Part shown: positions 44,244 through 54,096 of the stretch, in pieces | Layout: every line of letters starts with the position of its first letter | How positions within the stretch are numbered: position 1 is the first letter of the stretch | Source of the DNA: Allomuricauda sp. | GTDB taxonomy: Bacteria > Bacteroidota > Bacteroidia > Flavobacteriales > Flavobacteriaceae | Direction: 5' to 3' | Assembly: GCA_017795045.1 (NCBI GenBank) | Contig: CP051244.1 | Span: 732,584 to 796,583 of the forward strand | DNA length: 64,000 nucleotides | Notes under the pieces: generated by a model | What the model was told of the DNA's origin: nothing | The model's input: only the letters and a program-made list of their open reading frames with translations | Databases searched by the model: none | Program-made: the position numbers and the translations under genes

Positions 44244-44914
44244 TCCTTGAACAGGATTTCTTTCAAATCACTTAATGACTCCAAGATGTAGGTTGGCTCG
44301 GCTTTCTCCAGTTGTTCCCGGGTCTGTGCCCCGGTAAGGACCCCAACAGTAATCCCGCAGTTGGCATTTTTACCTTCCTCAATATCTATTTCAGAATCAC
44401 CAGCTTTGAGCACTTGCTCTGGATCGGTAATATTGAATAGGGCCATGGCCTTATCGATCATTTCGGAAGAAGGCCTTCCCACTTCCACATCATCGGCCGT
44501 GATCAGTGCATCTATTTGATTTCCTGGCATCCAACCCAATTTTTGCAACAATGATTGTGCGGTATTGGAGTCGTACCCGGTGTTCAACACCACTTTGATC
44601 CCATGGGACCGCAAGGTTTCAAAAAGCTGTTCCACCCCTTCATAAGTGGTCACCTCCAGCTCGGCATAAGCCTGTTTGAGCATTTCCTTGAAACGGTTAT
44701 GCACTTCCTTGGCATCCACGGTTGCATTTACTTGCTCAACGATATCCAGAATGGCTTGATATTTCTCTTTCCCTGCCCCATGTTCCAACACTTGGTCCAA
44801 GGTAACATCCACCCCGGCATTGTTCAGCGCCTTTTGTACAGTTTTGTAGACTACATTGTCCTCGTTCACCGTAGTTCCGGCCATATCAAACACAACAAGT
44901 TTCATATCTTTCAT
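44240..44914 (-). CDS. Phosphonoacetaldehyde hydrolase-like HAD enzyme (PhnX-like)
   Basis: A 224-residue HAD hydrolase: nucleophile motif VFDMAGTTV (the DxAGT form of phosphonatases), cap domain with GAGKEKYQ where Lys49 aligns by eye with the Schiff-base Lys of PhnX, motif II VVLNTGYDS and acid motif AGDSEIDIEEG. It would hydrolyse phosphonoacetaldehyde to acetaldehyde and phosphate. It belongs to the phosphonatase-like set (TIGR03351 type), not canonical PhnX, so substrate range is uncertain. Last gene of the three-gene operon with the oxidoreductase and DUF5690 transporter. Confidence 0.8.
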   Translation of the reverse strand: MKDMKLVVFDMAGTTVNEDNVVYKTVQKALNNAGVDVTLDQVLEHGAGKEKYQAILDIVEQVNATVDAKEVHNRFKEMLKQAYAELEVTTYEGVEQLFETLRSHGIKVVLNTGYDSNTAQSLLQKLGWMPGNQIDALITADDVEVGRPSSEMIDKAMALFNITDPEQVLKAGDSEIDIEEGKNANCGITVGVLTGAQTREQLEKAEPTYILESLSDLKEILFKD

Positions 44915-44923
44915 AAGCGATTT

Positions 44924-46081
44924 TTATCGATTTAAAATTTTGGCAATATTCTTTTTTGAAAAACCGGCACTCCCCGTCATTCCCTTCCCTCCGATACCGG
45001 TAACAATGTGGATATCCTCGTCAATGGTCTTTTTGAAGATGTCACTGGTCTTACATTGGGAATACATTCCGTACCACCTACGCTGAATTTCGTAGTTGGG
45101 CAATTGAATGATTTTTTTGGCTTCCTCCACCATAAAGTTATCAATATCCATGTCAAGATCATACCCTAAATCATCCATATTGGCCGCATCGGCGTATTGA
45201 TGTGAATCTCCCAAGATCACCGAACCGTCCAAGGCCTGTTTGAACAAAATGTGCACCCCCCAGTTTTTCTGCGGGGTATCCGGTAGTTCCTTGGCTTTAA
45301 TTTCGTGATAGGATGGGCATTCGTAAAATGCCTCATATCTTCTGATGGACCATCCGGTTAAAATGGACCCTTTCAACGTATAATTTTCCTGGGGTTTGGT
45401 CTGCATCATCTGAAGCTTGGAAACTTCCAAGTCACTTTGGGCAAACAGTTCCGGGTAAAGATTTTTAAAATCGCTGCCGTTGCAAATGATCACCTTTCTA
45501 CCAAAGATACTTTCACCCATCGAGCTCTGTACTTCTATCCCGCTCCCCGTTCTCTCGCAGGAAGAAACCAAAAATCCTGTCTTGATCTCCAATCCTTTTT
45601 GGGCCACTAGATATTCCTGTAGCCTATGAATCATGGTCCTAGGCTCAACGGTCACCTCATCCGGAAAAAAAAGTCCAGCCTTTACATAATCCCTACGTAG
45701 GCCGGGATACCGCTCCAAGCATTCACTCTTGGTGAGCATCTTGGAACCATACTCGTTATTGTTATTGATGGCCCGGAGCTCTACCAACAATTGCTCCTCT
45801 TCTTCATTGGATGCCAAGTACACTGTTCCATTTTGGCGAATGCTGATATCAAACTGGGATTGGATATCTTTATAGATCCGAAGGCTTTCCCGCCCGTACT
45901 TTTGCCATTTGGTGTTCATCCCGGATGGAACTACCTGTCCAAAGTTTTGGGTGGTGGCGCCCTTGGGATAATTGTCCTTTTCAACCAAACAGACCTTCAT
46001 CCCCAATTCCATGGCATGATAGGCATGAAACGTACCCAAAATACCACCTCCTACAACAACTACATCATATTTATTGTCCAT
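44924..46081 (-). CDS. TIGR03364-type FAD-dependent amine oxidoreductase of phosphonate catabolism
   Basis: A 385-residue DAO-family flavoenzyme: VVVVGGGILGTFHAYHAMELG (FAD motif, residues 6-26, shown in part), then a substrate domain, and the VTGIGGKGMTGS end near 365. This TIGR03364-type group recurs beside phosphonate genes and includes enzymes that oxidatively deaminate 2-aminoethylphosphonate or its N-methyl form to phosphonoacetaldehyde. That product is the substrate of the PhnX-like enzyme encoded 9 bp downstream. Exact substrate unproven. It overlaps the transporter gene by 11 bp. Confidence 0.8.
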   Translation of the reverse strand: MDNKYDVVVVGGGILGTFHAYHAMELGMKVCLVEKDNYPKGATTQNFGQVVPSGMNTKWQKYGRESLRIYKDIQSQFDISIRQNGTVYLASNEEEEQLLVELRAINNNNEYGSKMLTKSECLERYPGLRRDYVKAGLFFPDEVTVEPRTMIHRLQEYLVAQKGLEIKTGFLVSSCERTGSGIEVQSSMGESIFGRKVIICNGSDFKNLYPELFAQSDLEVSKLQMMQTKPQENYTLKGSILTGWSIRRYEAFYECPSYHEIKAKELPDTPQKNWGVHILFKQALDGSVILGDSHQYADAANMDDLGYDLDMDIDNFMVEEAKKIIQLPNYEIQRRWYGMYSQCKTSDIFKKTIDEDIHIVTGIGGKGMTGSAGFSKKNIAKILNR

Positions 46082-47366
46082 AATCCAATTCCTGGTTCAA
46101 TTTTTCTGATTTATGCCTTGCCCCAAAATGGACAAAAAGCACCACTGATATACAAATACCGATAATGGCCACGGCGTATGTGCCATATACAAAGAAGTTG
46201 AGCCATGAAAGGTTGGCCTGACCAAAGTTTTTATAGAGGAGCACCAAAACACTGCCCACATATCCAAAAGCATCTGCTATATAGATCAAGAACCCTGAGT
46301 TGCCCTTTATCTTGAAGGCCGCAATGAAACGATCAAAGAACAAGCAGTTGAACGGCACATAGCAGATGTAGAGTCCAAAACCGGTACAGACCATCCAAAC
46401 AAAGGGGTTCATCAAACCCAGTTGGAACATGAGGGTGGAAATACCCAACACCACGGTTCCCAATATCAACAGTAAATGATACGTCAATAATGCCCTAAAG
46501 TTATCCTTCACATAAAAAATGGAGCCTATGATCAAGAGCACAATAATGGCAATGATGATTTCCGAAGTGGAAAAGACGGAAATATCTCCTTGATACCCCA
46601 TACTGTCCCACAATTCCCTGGCAAAATTGTCTCGGAAATCCCTAAACGCGGTCAAGAAGGTATAAAAAATGACCACCAACAAAAGTGGAAAAAAGAATTT
46701 CTTCACAAGGGCTTTACGGTCTTCACTGGTCATGGGAACACGTTCGGTACGCTGCTCCATATCCGAAGCTGTGGGCGGGGGCACCCGTTGTAAAAAGTAA
46801 GAAGACAATAATAATGGAAGAACAAAAAGCGCCCCGGTGACCGAAGGCATCCAAAGCTCACTTACTCCCCAATAATTCATCACGTAAAGCCCAACGGATT
46901 TTACCACACCGCTTGAAACGATAAAGCTAGCACACAAGATCACGCCCAACACATCGGTGAACCTTCTTCCCTCAACATAAGAAAATACAATGCCCCAAAC
47001 CATTCCTAGGGGAATACCGTTCAAAAACATAAAAACGATATTATAGGGAGCCGGTAGGGTTGCAAAGCCGATCAGTGCCATTTCAGCCAAAAAGATCAGG
47101 GAAATCAAGAGCAACAACCTTCGGTTGGGTTTCAATTCGGAAATGACCTTGATGCCAATAAATTTGGAAAGGGCGTATCCCAGAACCTGGGCAATGATCA
47201 ACAATATTTTGTAATCCACCCCAAAGTAAGCCAGCCCGTCGAACGTTGCCACGGTGAAGGGCTTCCGAAAGGCATACATACAAAAGTACGTGCCAAAGGC
47301 CGCTAGGGAGGCGTGCAGGACGAAGACTAGGGAAGACCGTCTTTTATGGGCGTTTTGGGTTGACAC
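46071..47366 (-). CDS. DUF5690 / MFS-like transporter
   Basis: A 431-residue membrane protein with about 12 spans and an organophosphate-antiporter look (AAFGTYFCMYAFRKPFTVA, FVYGTYAVAIIGICIS). DUF5690 is of the MFS fold. It starts with GTG at 47366 (no ATG near). Leading gene of the operon with the FAD oxidoreductase and PhnX-like enzyme, so it is the likely inner-membrane importer of aminophosphonate. UhpT/GlpT-type relatives exchange phosphate for organophosphates, so exchange with released phosphate is a possibility; inference. Confidence 0.78.
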   Translation of the reverse strand: MSTQNAHKRRSSLVFVLHASLAAFGTYFCMYAFRKPFTVATFDGLAYFGVDYKILLIIAQVLGYALSKFIGIKVISELKPNRRLLLLISLIFLAEMALIGFATLPAPYNIVFMFLNGIPLGMVWGIVFSYVEGRRFTDVLGVILCASFIVSSGVVKSVGLYVMNYWGVSELWMPSVTGALFVLPLLLSSYFLQRVPPPTASDMEQRTERVPMTSEDRKALVKKFFFPLLLVVIFYTFLTAFRDFRDNFARELWDSMGYQGDISVFSTSEIIIAIIVLLIIGSIFYVKDNFRALLTYHLLLILGTVVLGISTLMFQLGLMNPFVWMVCTGFGLYICYVPFNCLFFDRFIAAFKIKGNSGFLIYIADAFGYVGSVLVLLYKNFGQANLSWLNFFVYGTYAVAIIGICISVVLFVHFGARHKSEKLNQELDYGQ

Positions 47367-47559
47367 AATGTTTACAAATAATAAAATAAAGTTTCAAATT
47401 ACTCACTTTTTTTGGAAAACAATCCGCTTTTTTAGTTTAAATAATCGTTAGCAAAAAATTATTCCTGTTCCATCCTAAATTGCTCTTGATCATGATTCTT
47501 GGATGACATTTAATTTTTAATGCTATTTTAATTGAATATTTGAAGCGCTCGACAACAAC

Positions 47560-49050
47560 ATGGTTAAATATTGGTTAGGTTTTGATATTGGCAGTTCATC
47601 CATTAAGGCAGCCTTGGTAAATTCAGAGAATGGAAGTGTGGTGGATGTTGCACAGCAGCCCGAAAAGGAAATGCCCATCATGGCCCCAAATCCAGGCTGG
47701 GGAGAGCAAGACCCCGAACTCTGGTGGAAACACCTTTGTACTGCGGTACGTGAGTTGATTTCCAAAAATGGGATTTCCAAAGAAGACATCAAAGGCATAG
47801 GCATATCATACCAAATGCATGGTTTGGTCGTGGTGGATAAGTCCCATAAACCTATCCGGCCCTCTATAATTTGGTGTGATAGTAGAGCCGTGGAAACTGG
47901 GGAAGAGCTGTTCAACAAGGCCGGTAAAGAAAAGTGTGTGGAGCATCTCCTCAACTCCCCCGGAAATTTCACGCTTTCCAAACTAAAATGGGTCAAGGAC
48001 CACGAACCTGAAATTTTTAGGAACATCCACAAGTTCATGCTGCCCGGTGATTATATTGCCCTAAAATTATCCGGCTCCTGTGTTACCACACCATCCGGGC
48101 TTTCCGAAGGAATTTTATGGGATTTCAAAACCAATGAAGTGGCCACATGGCTATTGGAGGAAGCTGGTATTGACCCTTCCTTGGTTTCTGAAATACGTCC
48201 CACTTTTTCGGAACAGGGTTTTGTGAGCAAGCAAGGTGCTTTGGAATCCGGACTTCCCGAGGGCATCCCCATTCTTTACCGATCTGGGGACCAACCCAAC
48301 AACGCCCTATCCTTGAATGTCATGGAACCCGGACAGATAGCCGCCACCGGAGGTACTTCAGGAGTAGTTTATGCCCTATCCGATAAAGAAACCACCCAAG
48401 AACACACACGGATCAATAGCTTCGCCCACGTTAACCACACATCCAAAGACCCAAGGATCGGAAAACTACTTTGCATCAACGGTACGGGAATCCAATACAG
48501 TTGGATCAGGAACGAGCTCACCCAAGGTCTTTCCTATCACCAAATGAACCAAATGGCGGAATCCATCCCCATTGGTGCCCAAGGGTTGAGCATTCTTCCC
48601 TTTGGGAACGGCACCGAACGTATGTTGAACAATTTTGGGAAAGGTTCGCGAATCCTGAACCTTCGGTTTAACCTACACAAAGCACCCCATATGTTTAGGG
48701 CCGCCTTGGAGGGCATTGCGTTCTCCTTTGTGTACGGCATGGAAATCCTACAAAACGATGGGGTGGACATCACCTCGATCAAAGCAGGTAATGACAATCT
48801 CTTCAGGGCGAGCATATTTTCCAAGACCATTGCCTCACTGACCAGCAGTCGCATAGATATTGTAGAGACCACTGGGGCCGTTGGGGCGGCCAGGGCAGCA
48901 GCCTATGCCCACGGGGATTTTGACAGTATCGCCGAAGCTACGGCCACGGATGCCGTTCAGTTGACCTATGAACCCGACGCTAACACTGAAAACTATCAAG
49001 AAGCCTATCACAACTGGAAAAAAGAACTAAAAACATACCTAGAACATTGA
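47560..49050 (+). CDS. xylB: Xylulokinase
   Basis: A 496-residue FGGY kinase: phosphate loop GFDIGSSSIKAALV at the N-terminus, QMHGLVVVD, and C-terminal NGTERMLNNFGKGSRILNL and GNDNLFRASIFSKTIAS typical of XylB. It phosphorylates D-xylulose to xylulose-5-phosphate in the cytoplasm. It leads a three-gene operon with the isomerase (13 bp) and the Na+/sugar symporter (28 bp). It is divergent from the DUF5690 gene across 193 bp in which I find no clear operator. Confidence 0.93.
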   Translation: MVKYWLGFDIGSSSIKAALVNSENGSVVDVAQQPEKEMPIMAPNPGWGEQDPELWWKHLCTAVRELISKNGISKEDIKGIGISYQMHGLVVVDKSHKPIRPSIIWCDSRAVETGEELFNKAGKEKCVEHLLNSPGNFTLSKLKWVKDHEPEIFRNIHKFMLPGDYIALKLSGSCVTTPSGLSEGILWDFKTNEVATWLLEEAGIDPSLVSEIRPTFSEQGFVSKQGALESGLPEGIPILYRSGDQPNNALSLNVMEPGQIAATGGTSGVVYALSDKETTQEHTRINSFAHVNHTSKDPRIGKLLCINGTGIQYSWIRNELTQGLSYHQMNQMAESIPIGAQGLSILPFGNGTERMLNNFGKGSRILNLRFNLHKAPHMFRAALEGIAFSFVYGMEILQNDGVDITSIKAGNDNLFRASIFSKTIASLTSSRIDIVETTGAVGAARAAAYAHGDFDSIAEATATDAVQLTYEPDANTENYQEAYHNWKKELKTYLEH

Positions 49051-49063
49051 ACAATAGAAAACT

Positions 49064-50389
49064 ATGATCACAAAAGGAGATAAGGAATTTTTCAAAGGAA
49101 TCGGAAAAATACAGTTTGAAGGAAAGGAGTCCCATAATCCCATGGCCTTTAAATATTATGATGAGAATAGATTAGTGGGAGGCAAGACCATGAAGGAGCA
49201 TTTTAAGTTTGCCATTGCCTATTGGCATACCTTCACGGGTGTAGGGGCCGATCCCTTTGGGGCGCCTACCCAAGAATTCCCTTGGTTGACCAGTACGGAC
49301 CCCATTCAACAGGCCAAGGATAAAATGGATGCTGCTTTTGAGTTCATTACCAAGATTGGGGCACCGTATTATTGTTTCCACGATTTTGACCTGATTGCCG
49401 AAGGGAATTCGTTGGCCGAGTCTGAAAAACGACTGGAAATCATCACCGATTACGCCCAAGAAAAAATGAAGGCTTCTGGGGTAAAGCTATTGTGGGGAAC
49501 CGCAAATTGCTTTAGCAATCCCAAATACATGAACGGAGCGGCCACCAATCCCGACTTTGATGTTGTGGCCCATGCCGGAGCACAAGTGAAAAACGCCTTG
49601 GATGCCACTATCAAACTGAATGGAGAAAACTATGTCTTCTGGGGAGGTCGTGAAGGATATATGTCCCTATTGAATACCGATATGGGCCGCGAACAGGACC
49701 ACATGGCCCGGTTCCTGCACATGGCCAAGGACTATGCCCGAAAACAAGGGTTCAAGGGAACGTTCTTTATTGAACCAAAGCCCATGGAACCTTCCAAACA
49801 CCAGTATGATTTTGATGCGGCCACGGTCATCGGTTTTCTGACCAAGTATGATCTTTTGGACGATTTCAAACTCAATATCGAAGTCAATCATGCCACCTTG
49901 GCCCTGCATACTTTTGAACATGAACTCCAAGTGGCAGCAGACAATGGGATGCTGGGCAGCATCGATGCCAACCGTGGCGATTATCAAAACGGATGGGATA
50001 CCGATCAATTCCCCGTGGATGTGTATGAACTGGCCCAAGCCATGCTAGTTATTCTGCAAGCAGGTGGTTTTCAGGGCGGTGGAATCAATTTTGACGCCAA
50101 GATTCGAAGAAACTCGACCGACTTGGAGGACATCTTCCATGCCCACATAGGCGGAATGGACGCTTTTGCCAGGGCCTTATTGGCCGCCAACGCTATATTG
50201 GAAAATTCCAATTATATTAGCATGAGGAGGGACCGATACAGCTCGTTTGATTCCGGCACCGGAAAAGCCTTTGAAGACGGTACGCTTTCCTTGTTAGACC
50301 TACATGCACACGCTTCCAAAAACCCTGAGATCAAAAAGCGTAGTGGAAAACAGGAATTGTTTGAGAACATAATCAATCAATACATATAA
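49064..50389 (+). CDS. xylA: Xylose isomerase
   Basis: A 441-residue class II xylose isomerase: catalytic His in [26 protein letters not shown] (metal Glu), [16 protein letters not shown], and the domain with [15 protein letters not shown]. It converts D-xylose to D-xylulose with two divalent metal ions. Co-transcribed with xylB. Confidence 0.97.
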   Translation: MITKGDKEFFKGIGKIQFEGKESHNPMAFKYYDENRLVGGKTMKEHFKFAIAYWHTFTGVGADPFGAPTQEFPWLTSTDPIQQAKDKMDAAFEFITKIGAPYYCFHDFDLIAEGNSLAESEKRLEIITDYAQEKMKASGVKLLWGTANCFSNPKYMNGAATNPDFDVVAHAGAQVKNALDATIKLNGENYVFWGGREGYMSLLNTDMGREQDHMARFLHMAKDYARKQGFKGTFFIEPKPMEPSKHQYDFDAATVIGFLTKYDLLDDFKLNIEVNHATLALHTFEHELQVAADNGMLGSIDANRGDYQNGWDTDQFPVDVYELAQAMLVILQAGGFQGGGINFDAKIRRNSTDLEDIFHAHIGGMDAFARALLAANAILENSNYISMRRDRYSSFDSGTGKAFEDGTLSLLDLHAHASKNPEIKKRSGKQELFENIINQYI

Positions 50390-50417
50390 CTAACTAAGTA
50401 AACAAACCAATTTAATT

Positions 50418-52070
50418 ATGGAATCAGTTTTAGAAAAGCCGGACTGGATCGTTCTGGGCATTTACTTCTTGGCCCTGATCGGAGTGGCCGTTTGGGTAGT
50501 GGCCCAGAAGAATAAAAACACCGAGGACTATTTTTTGGCAGGTAGAAATGTGGGGTGGTTCGTTATCGGCGCCTCAATTTTTGCATCGAACATTGGCTCG
50601 GAACACGTAGTCGGCTTGGCAGGAACCGGATTTGAATCGGGCACACCCATGGCCCATTATGAGCTTCATGCCTGGATCGTTCTACTGCTGGGATGGTTGT
50701 TCCTCCCGTTCTACATACGAAGCGGGGCATTTACCATGCCCGAGTTCCTGGAAAAACGTTTTGATAGCCGGTCACGATGGTTCCTATCCATATTTTCATT
50801 GGTGGCCTACGTGCTCACCAAGGTTTCCGTGACCATTTATGCAGGGGGGATTGTAGTTTCCGAACTGCTTGGGATTCCGTTTTGGTATGGGGCCATAGGA
50901 GTTGTTGTCTTTACTGGGATCTATACCGTGGTGGGTGGAATGAAAGCGGTGATCTACACGGAAACCCTACAAACCGTTATCTTGATCTTAGGTTCCTTGA
51001 TCATCACCTATTTGGGGCTTCAGGAAGTTGGAGGCTGGGGACAGCTACGGGAAACCGTGACCTCCGTAAGTCCGGACCACTTTAACATGTGGCGTCCCAT
51101 GAGCGATCCAGATTTTCCGTGGACCGGTCTGTTAATCGGGGGAACCATTGTGGGAATCTGGTATTGGTGTACCGACCAATATATTGTACAGCGAACCCTT
51201 GCTGCCAACAACATTAAAATAGGTAGACGTGGAGCCATTTTTGGGGCTTATCTAAAACTGATGCCCATCCTGATTTTCTTGATTCCCGGCATCATCGCCT
51301 TTGCCCTGACCATTCAAAACCCTGAAGTATTCAACGTGGAACGTGCCGACAGGGCCTTCCCCATGCTGGTAAAGACTCTTTTGCCCGTTGGATTGAAAGG
51401 CTTGGTGGCTGGTGGACTTATGGCCGCATTGATGAGTTCCCTGGCCTCTGTGTTCAACTCCTGTTCCACCATTTTCACCATCGATATCTATAAAAAACTT
51501 CGTCCCGAAAAATCTGAACGGGAATTGCTCACCATTGGTAAAATTGCCACGGGAATCATTGTGGTGCTTGGTATTGTTTGGATTCCCATCATGGACAAAA
51601 TCGGGGGTGGGGTCATGTACCAATACCTTCAGAACGTACAATCTTATATTGCCCCCCCAGTGACCACTGTGTTCCTATTGGGAATCATCTGGAAACGGGT
51701 CAATTCAAAAGCGGCCATCACCACACTTTTGGCGGGTCTGGTGCTTTTGGTACTCCGTTTGGGCTCGGAAATTTATTATCAGCCCCAAATCACCTCGGGT
51801 GAAGAAGTACCCGGATTCCTATTTCAATTTGCCACCGTGAATTTTGCCCACATGGCTATTTTCATGTTCATTTTTTCGGTAGCTCTGTGTATTGCCGTCA
51901 CTTTGGCCACGGCTCCTCCAAATTACGCATTGATCAAGGGACTTTCCTTTGGCACCTTGTCTGAAGAGGACCGGGCCGCCACCAAAGGAAGCTACAGCAC
52001 TGTGGATGTGGTGCTTTCCGTGCTCTTGGTCGTAATAGTGATTGCCATTTTATCTTATTTTACCGGATAA
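50418..52070 (+). CDS. xylT: Sodium:sugar symporter (SSS/SGLT type), likely xylose
   Basis: A 550-residue SSS transporter with about 14 spans: the SGLT signature GSEHVVGLAGTGF and KVSVTIYAGGI, and YWCTDQYIVQRTLAA near 250. It imports sugar with Na+; xylose is inferred from the operon. No xylosidase or xylanase is in the window, so xylose must come from elsewhere. The strong terminator at 52094 closes the unit. Confidence 0.9.
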   Translation: MESVLEKPDWIVLGIYFLALIGVAVWVVAQKNKNTEDYFLAGRNVGWFVIGASIFASNIGSEHVVGLAGTGFESGTPMAHYELHAWIVLLLGWLFLPFYIRSGAFTMPEFLEKRFDSRSRWFLSIFSLVAYVLTKVSVTIYAGGIVVSELLGIPFWYGAIGVVVFTGIYTVVGGMKAVIYTETLQTVILILGSLIITYLGLQEVGGWGQLRETVTSVSPDHFNMWRPMSDPDFPWTGLLIGGTIVGIWYWCTDQYIVQRTLAANNIKIGRRGAIFGAYLKLMPILIFLIPGIIAFALTIQNPEVFNVERADRAFPMLVKTLLPVGLKGLVAGGLMAALMSSLASVFNSCSTIFTIDIYKKLRPEKSERELLTIGKIATGIIVVLGIVWIPIMDKIGGGVMYQYLQNVQSYIAPPVTTVFLLGIIWKRVNSKAAITTLLAGLVLLVLRLGSEIYYQPQITSGEEVPGFLFQFATVNFAHMAIFMFIFSVALCIAVTLATAPPNYALIKGLSFGTLSEEDRAATKGSYSTVDVVLSVLLVVIVIAILSYFTG

Positions 52071-52093
52071 GGTTCAAAAAATATCCAACAACA

Positions 52094-52120
52094 AAGGCCC
52101 GGAAATTTCCGGGCCTTTTT
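52094..52120. terminator. Bidirectional-type terminator between xyl operon and LytTR regulator
   Basis: AAAGGCCCGGAAA pairs with TTTCCGGGCCTTT, with a T run after it. It serves the plus-strand symporter gene and, from the other side, the LytTR gene that ends at 52147. Confidence 0.88.
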
Positions 52121-52146
52121 ATTTTCAAGAGTAATGATGTTCTTGA

Positions 52147-52845
52147 TTACAATATACTGTTCAGAAAGTTATCCTTGTAGGCACGTCCAATGGGAATTTT
52201 TGCCCCGTTGGTCAAATACACCAAGTTGCCCGATATCCTATCGATTTTTTTGGTGTTGATGATATGCGATTTATGTACTTGAAAAAACTGGGGTGGTCCC
52301 AGAACAGTTACCCAATGCCGCAGCGGTTCGTTGGACAATATCTTTCGGTGTTCCAGACGGATTTCCGTATAATCGGAATCAGACGAAATGGTCAGAATGT
52401 CGTTCACAGCAACCTTGATGTGCTCATGGCTCGACTTCACATAAATCTCGTTGATCGGATTGGGGGGGATACCGTTATTTTTCAGGTCAGGGTGTTCCTT
52501 TTTGTTGTCCAGTTTGTTCACAGCCTGCAAAAAGCGTTGAAAGGAAAACGGTTTCAACAAATAATCCACAACGTTCAAATCATATCCTTCCAAGGCATAT
52601 TCCGAGAAAGCCGTAGTCAGTATCACGTTGGGTGGATCTTGGATGCTCTTTAAAAAGTCAATCCCATTGATTTTGGGCAAATGAATGTCCAAGAACATCA
52701 AATCCACTGGTTCTGATTTTAGAAACTCCAAGGCCTGCAGTCCATCAGAAAATACTCCCACCAGTTCAAGGGAACTTACATCCTTGATGAATTTTTCAAG
52801 AATACGCTGCGCCGGCGGTTGGTCTTCAACAATAATGCACCTCAT
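52147..52845 (-). CDS. LytTR-family response regulator
   Basis: A 232-residue regulator: receiver (about 1-115) with phospho-acceptor Asp53 in LMFLDIHLPK and LLKPFSFQRF, then a LytTR DNA-binding domain (about 135-232, VHKSHIINTKKIDRISGN). Paired with the histidine kinase gene 10 bp upstream. The target is unknown; nearby genes are the xylose operon and the YceI gene. Confidence 0.92.
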   Translation of the reverse strand: MRCIIVEDQPPAQRILEKFIKDVSSLELVGVFSDGLQALEFLKSEPVDLMFLDIHLPKINGIDFLKSIQDPPNVILTTAFSEYALEGYDLNVVDYLLKPFSFQRFLQAVNKLDNKKEHPDLKNNGIPPNPINEIYVKSSHEHIKVAVNDILTISSDSDYTEIRLEHRKILSNEPLRHWVTVLGPPQFFQVHKSHIINTKKIDRISGNLVYLTNGAKIPIGRAYKDNFLNSIL

Positions 52846-52855
52846 ACCCTATACT

Positions 52856-53857
52856 TTATACTTTTTCGAGTTCCAGCCTCAAGTATACATCATAACTTTT
52901 ATTCTCGTCCTTTATCTCCAACTTATGTTTGTTGGGATAGAGCAACTGTAAACGCTTTTGCACATTTTGGAGCCCGATACCCTTTGCGACGGTATCCAGG
53001 CTGGGCACCGCCTCAAAGTTGTTCTTGCAATAAAACTCCAGAACGGAATTGTCCATTTTCACGGAAATATCTATCTCAATATCAGAGGATTGCCCAGATT
53101 GGCTGTGCTTGAACGCATTCTCAATGAAAACGATCAAAATCAATGGGGCAATTTTGTATCCTGCTCCTATGTTGCTGGTTTCAAAACGGACCTGCCCCCT
53201 ATCCTCAATCTGCAACTTGTACAATTTGATGAAATTATCCAACTGTTCCAACTCCTTTTTCAAAGGAACAAACTGCTCTTTGGATTCATAAAGCATATAA
53301 CGCAAAACCCCACTCATCTCCAAAATGATCTCTGGTGTCTTGGGTGAGTTCTGCAATGCATAGGAATAAAGGTTGTTCAAATTATTGAACAAAAAATGGG
53401 GGTTGATCTGCGATCGTAAAAATTGAAGCTCGCTTTCCTGTATGGTGCTTTGCAGCTCGTCTATCTCTGCTTGTTTTTGAAGGGCATCCCATCCAAATTT
53501 ACAACCGGACAATATGGTCATAACCGGCAACACTCCCAATAAGGATAGATACACCCCGGGGAAAGAGTTTCCCCTTTTGGTATTGGGAAACATTAAAGGT
53601 TCCAGCACCAATTCCTCCAACAAGATCACCGCGGTGACCACAAGGCCAAAGGCAATGAAGAATTGCCAATACTTCTTTTTATAGAGGTATTTGGGCATTA
53701 AATAATAGGTGATGATGACCGTGGCCGCACTGTAGAACAACAGAAAGATGGCCCGATCAATATCAATACCGCCCTCATGTTTGTTAAACGAGAAAAACAG
53801 TAGCACGATCAGGTGCAGCACAATTTGAAAAATAAGCTCTTTCCTTGAAATCAACAC
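52856..53857 (-). CDS. Sensor histidine kinase, LytS/YehU (His_kinase) family
   Basis: A 333-residue membrane kinase: four membrane spans (about 8-145), coiled linker, and catalytic part with phospho-His in QINPHFLFNNLNNLY and the ATP motif KGIGLQNVQKRL. It lacks an extracytoplasmic domain, so it senses within the membrane. Forms a pair with the LytTR regulator. Confidence 0.92.
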   Translation of the reverse strand: MLISRKELIFQIVLHLIVLLFFSFNKHEGGIDIDRAIFLLFYSAATVIITYYLMPKYLYKKKYWQFFIAFGLVVTAVILLEELVLEPLMFPNTKRGNSFPGVYLSLLGVLPVMTILSGCKFGWDALQKQAEIDELQSTIQESELQFLRSQINPHFLFNNLNNLYSYALQNSPKTPEIILEMSGVLRYMLYESKEQFVPLKKELEQLDNFIKLYKLQIEDRGQVRFETSNIGAGYKIAPLILIVFIENAFKHSQSGQSSDIEIDISVKMDNSVLEFYCKNNFEAVPSLDTVAKGIGLQNVQKRLQLLYPNKHKLEIKDENKSYDVYLRLELEKV

Positions 53858-54096
53858 GTTACCATTAAGTGAATGTCAAAACTAGGTATAATCCCCCTTT
53901 AAAGGAAAAATGTTTTGCCAACAACAAAATTTACCCCTTGAACGACAGTTTAGTTAAAATTTTCATAAATCCTGTTGATGACATATCCACTTCTACCGTT
54001 CACGGAAAATAGTTCAACATATCCGCCTTGATTGATCAAATTAGTAGGTATCAACCCAAAAAAGGAAACTTCACTAATAATCTAAAAGTAACCATC

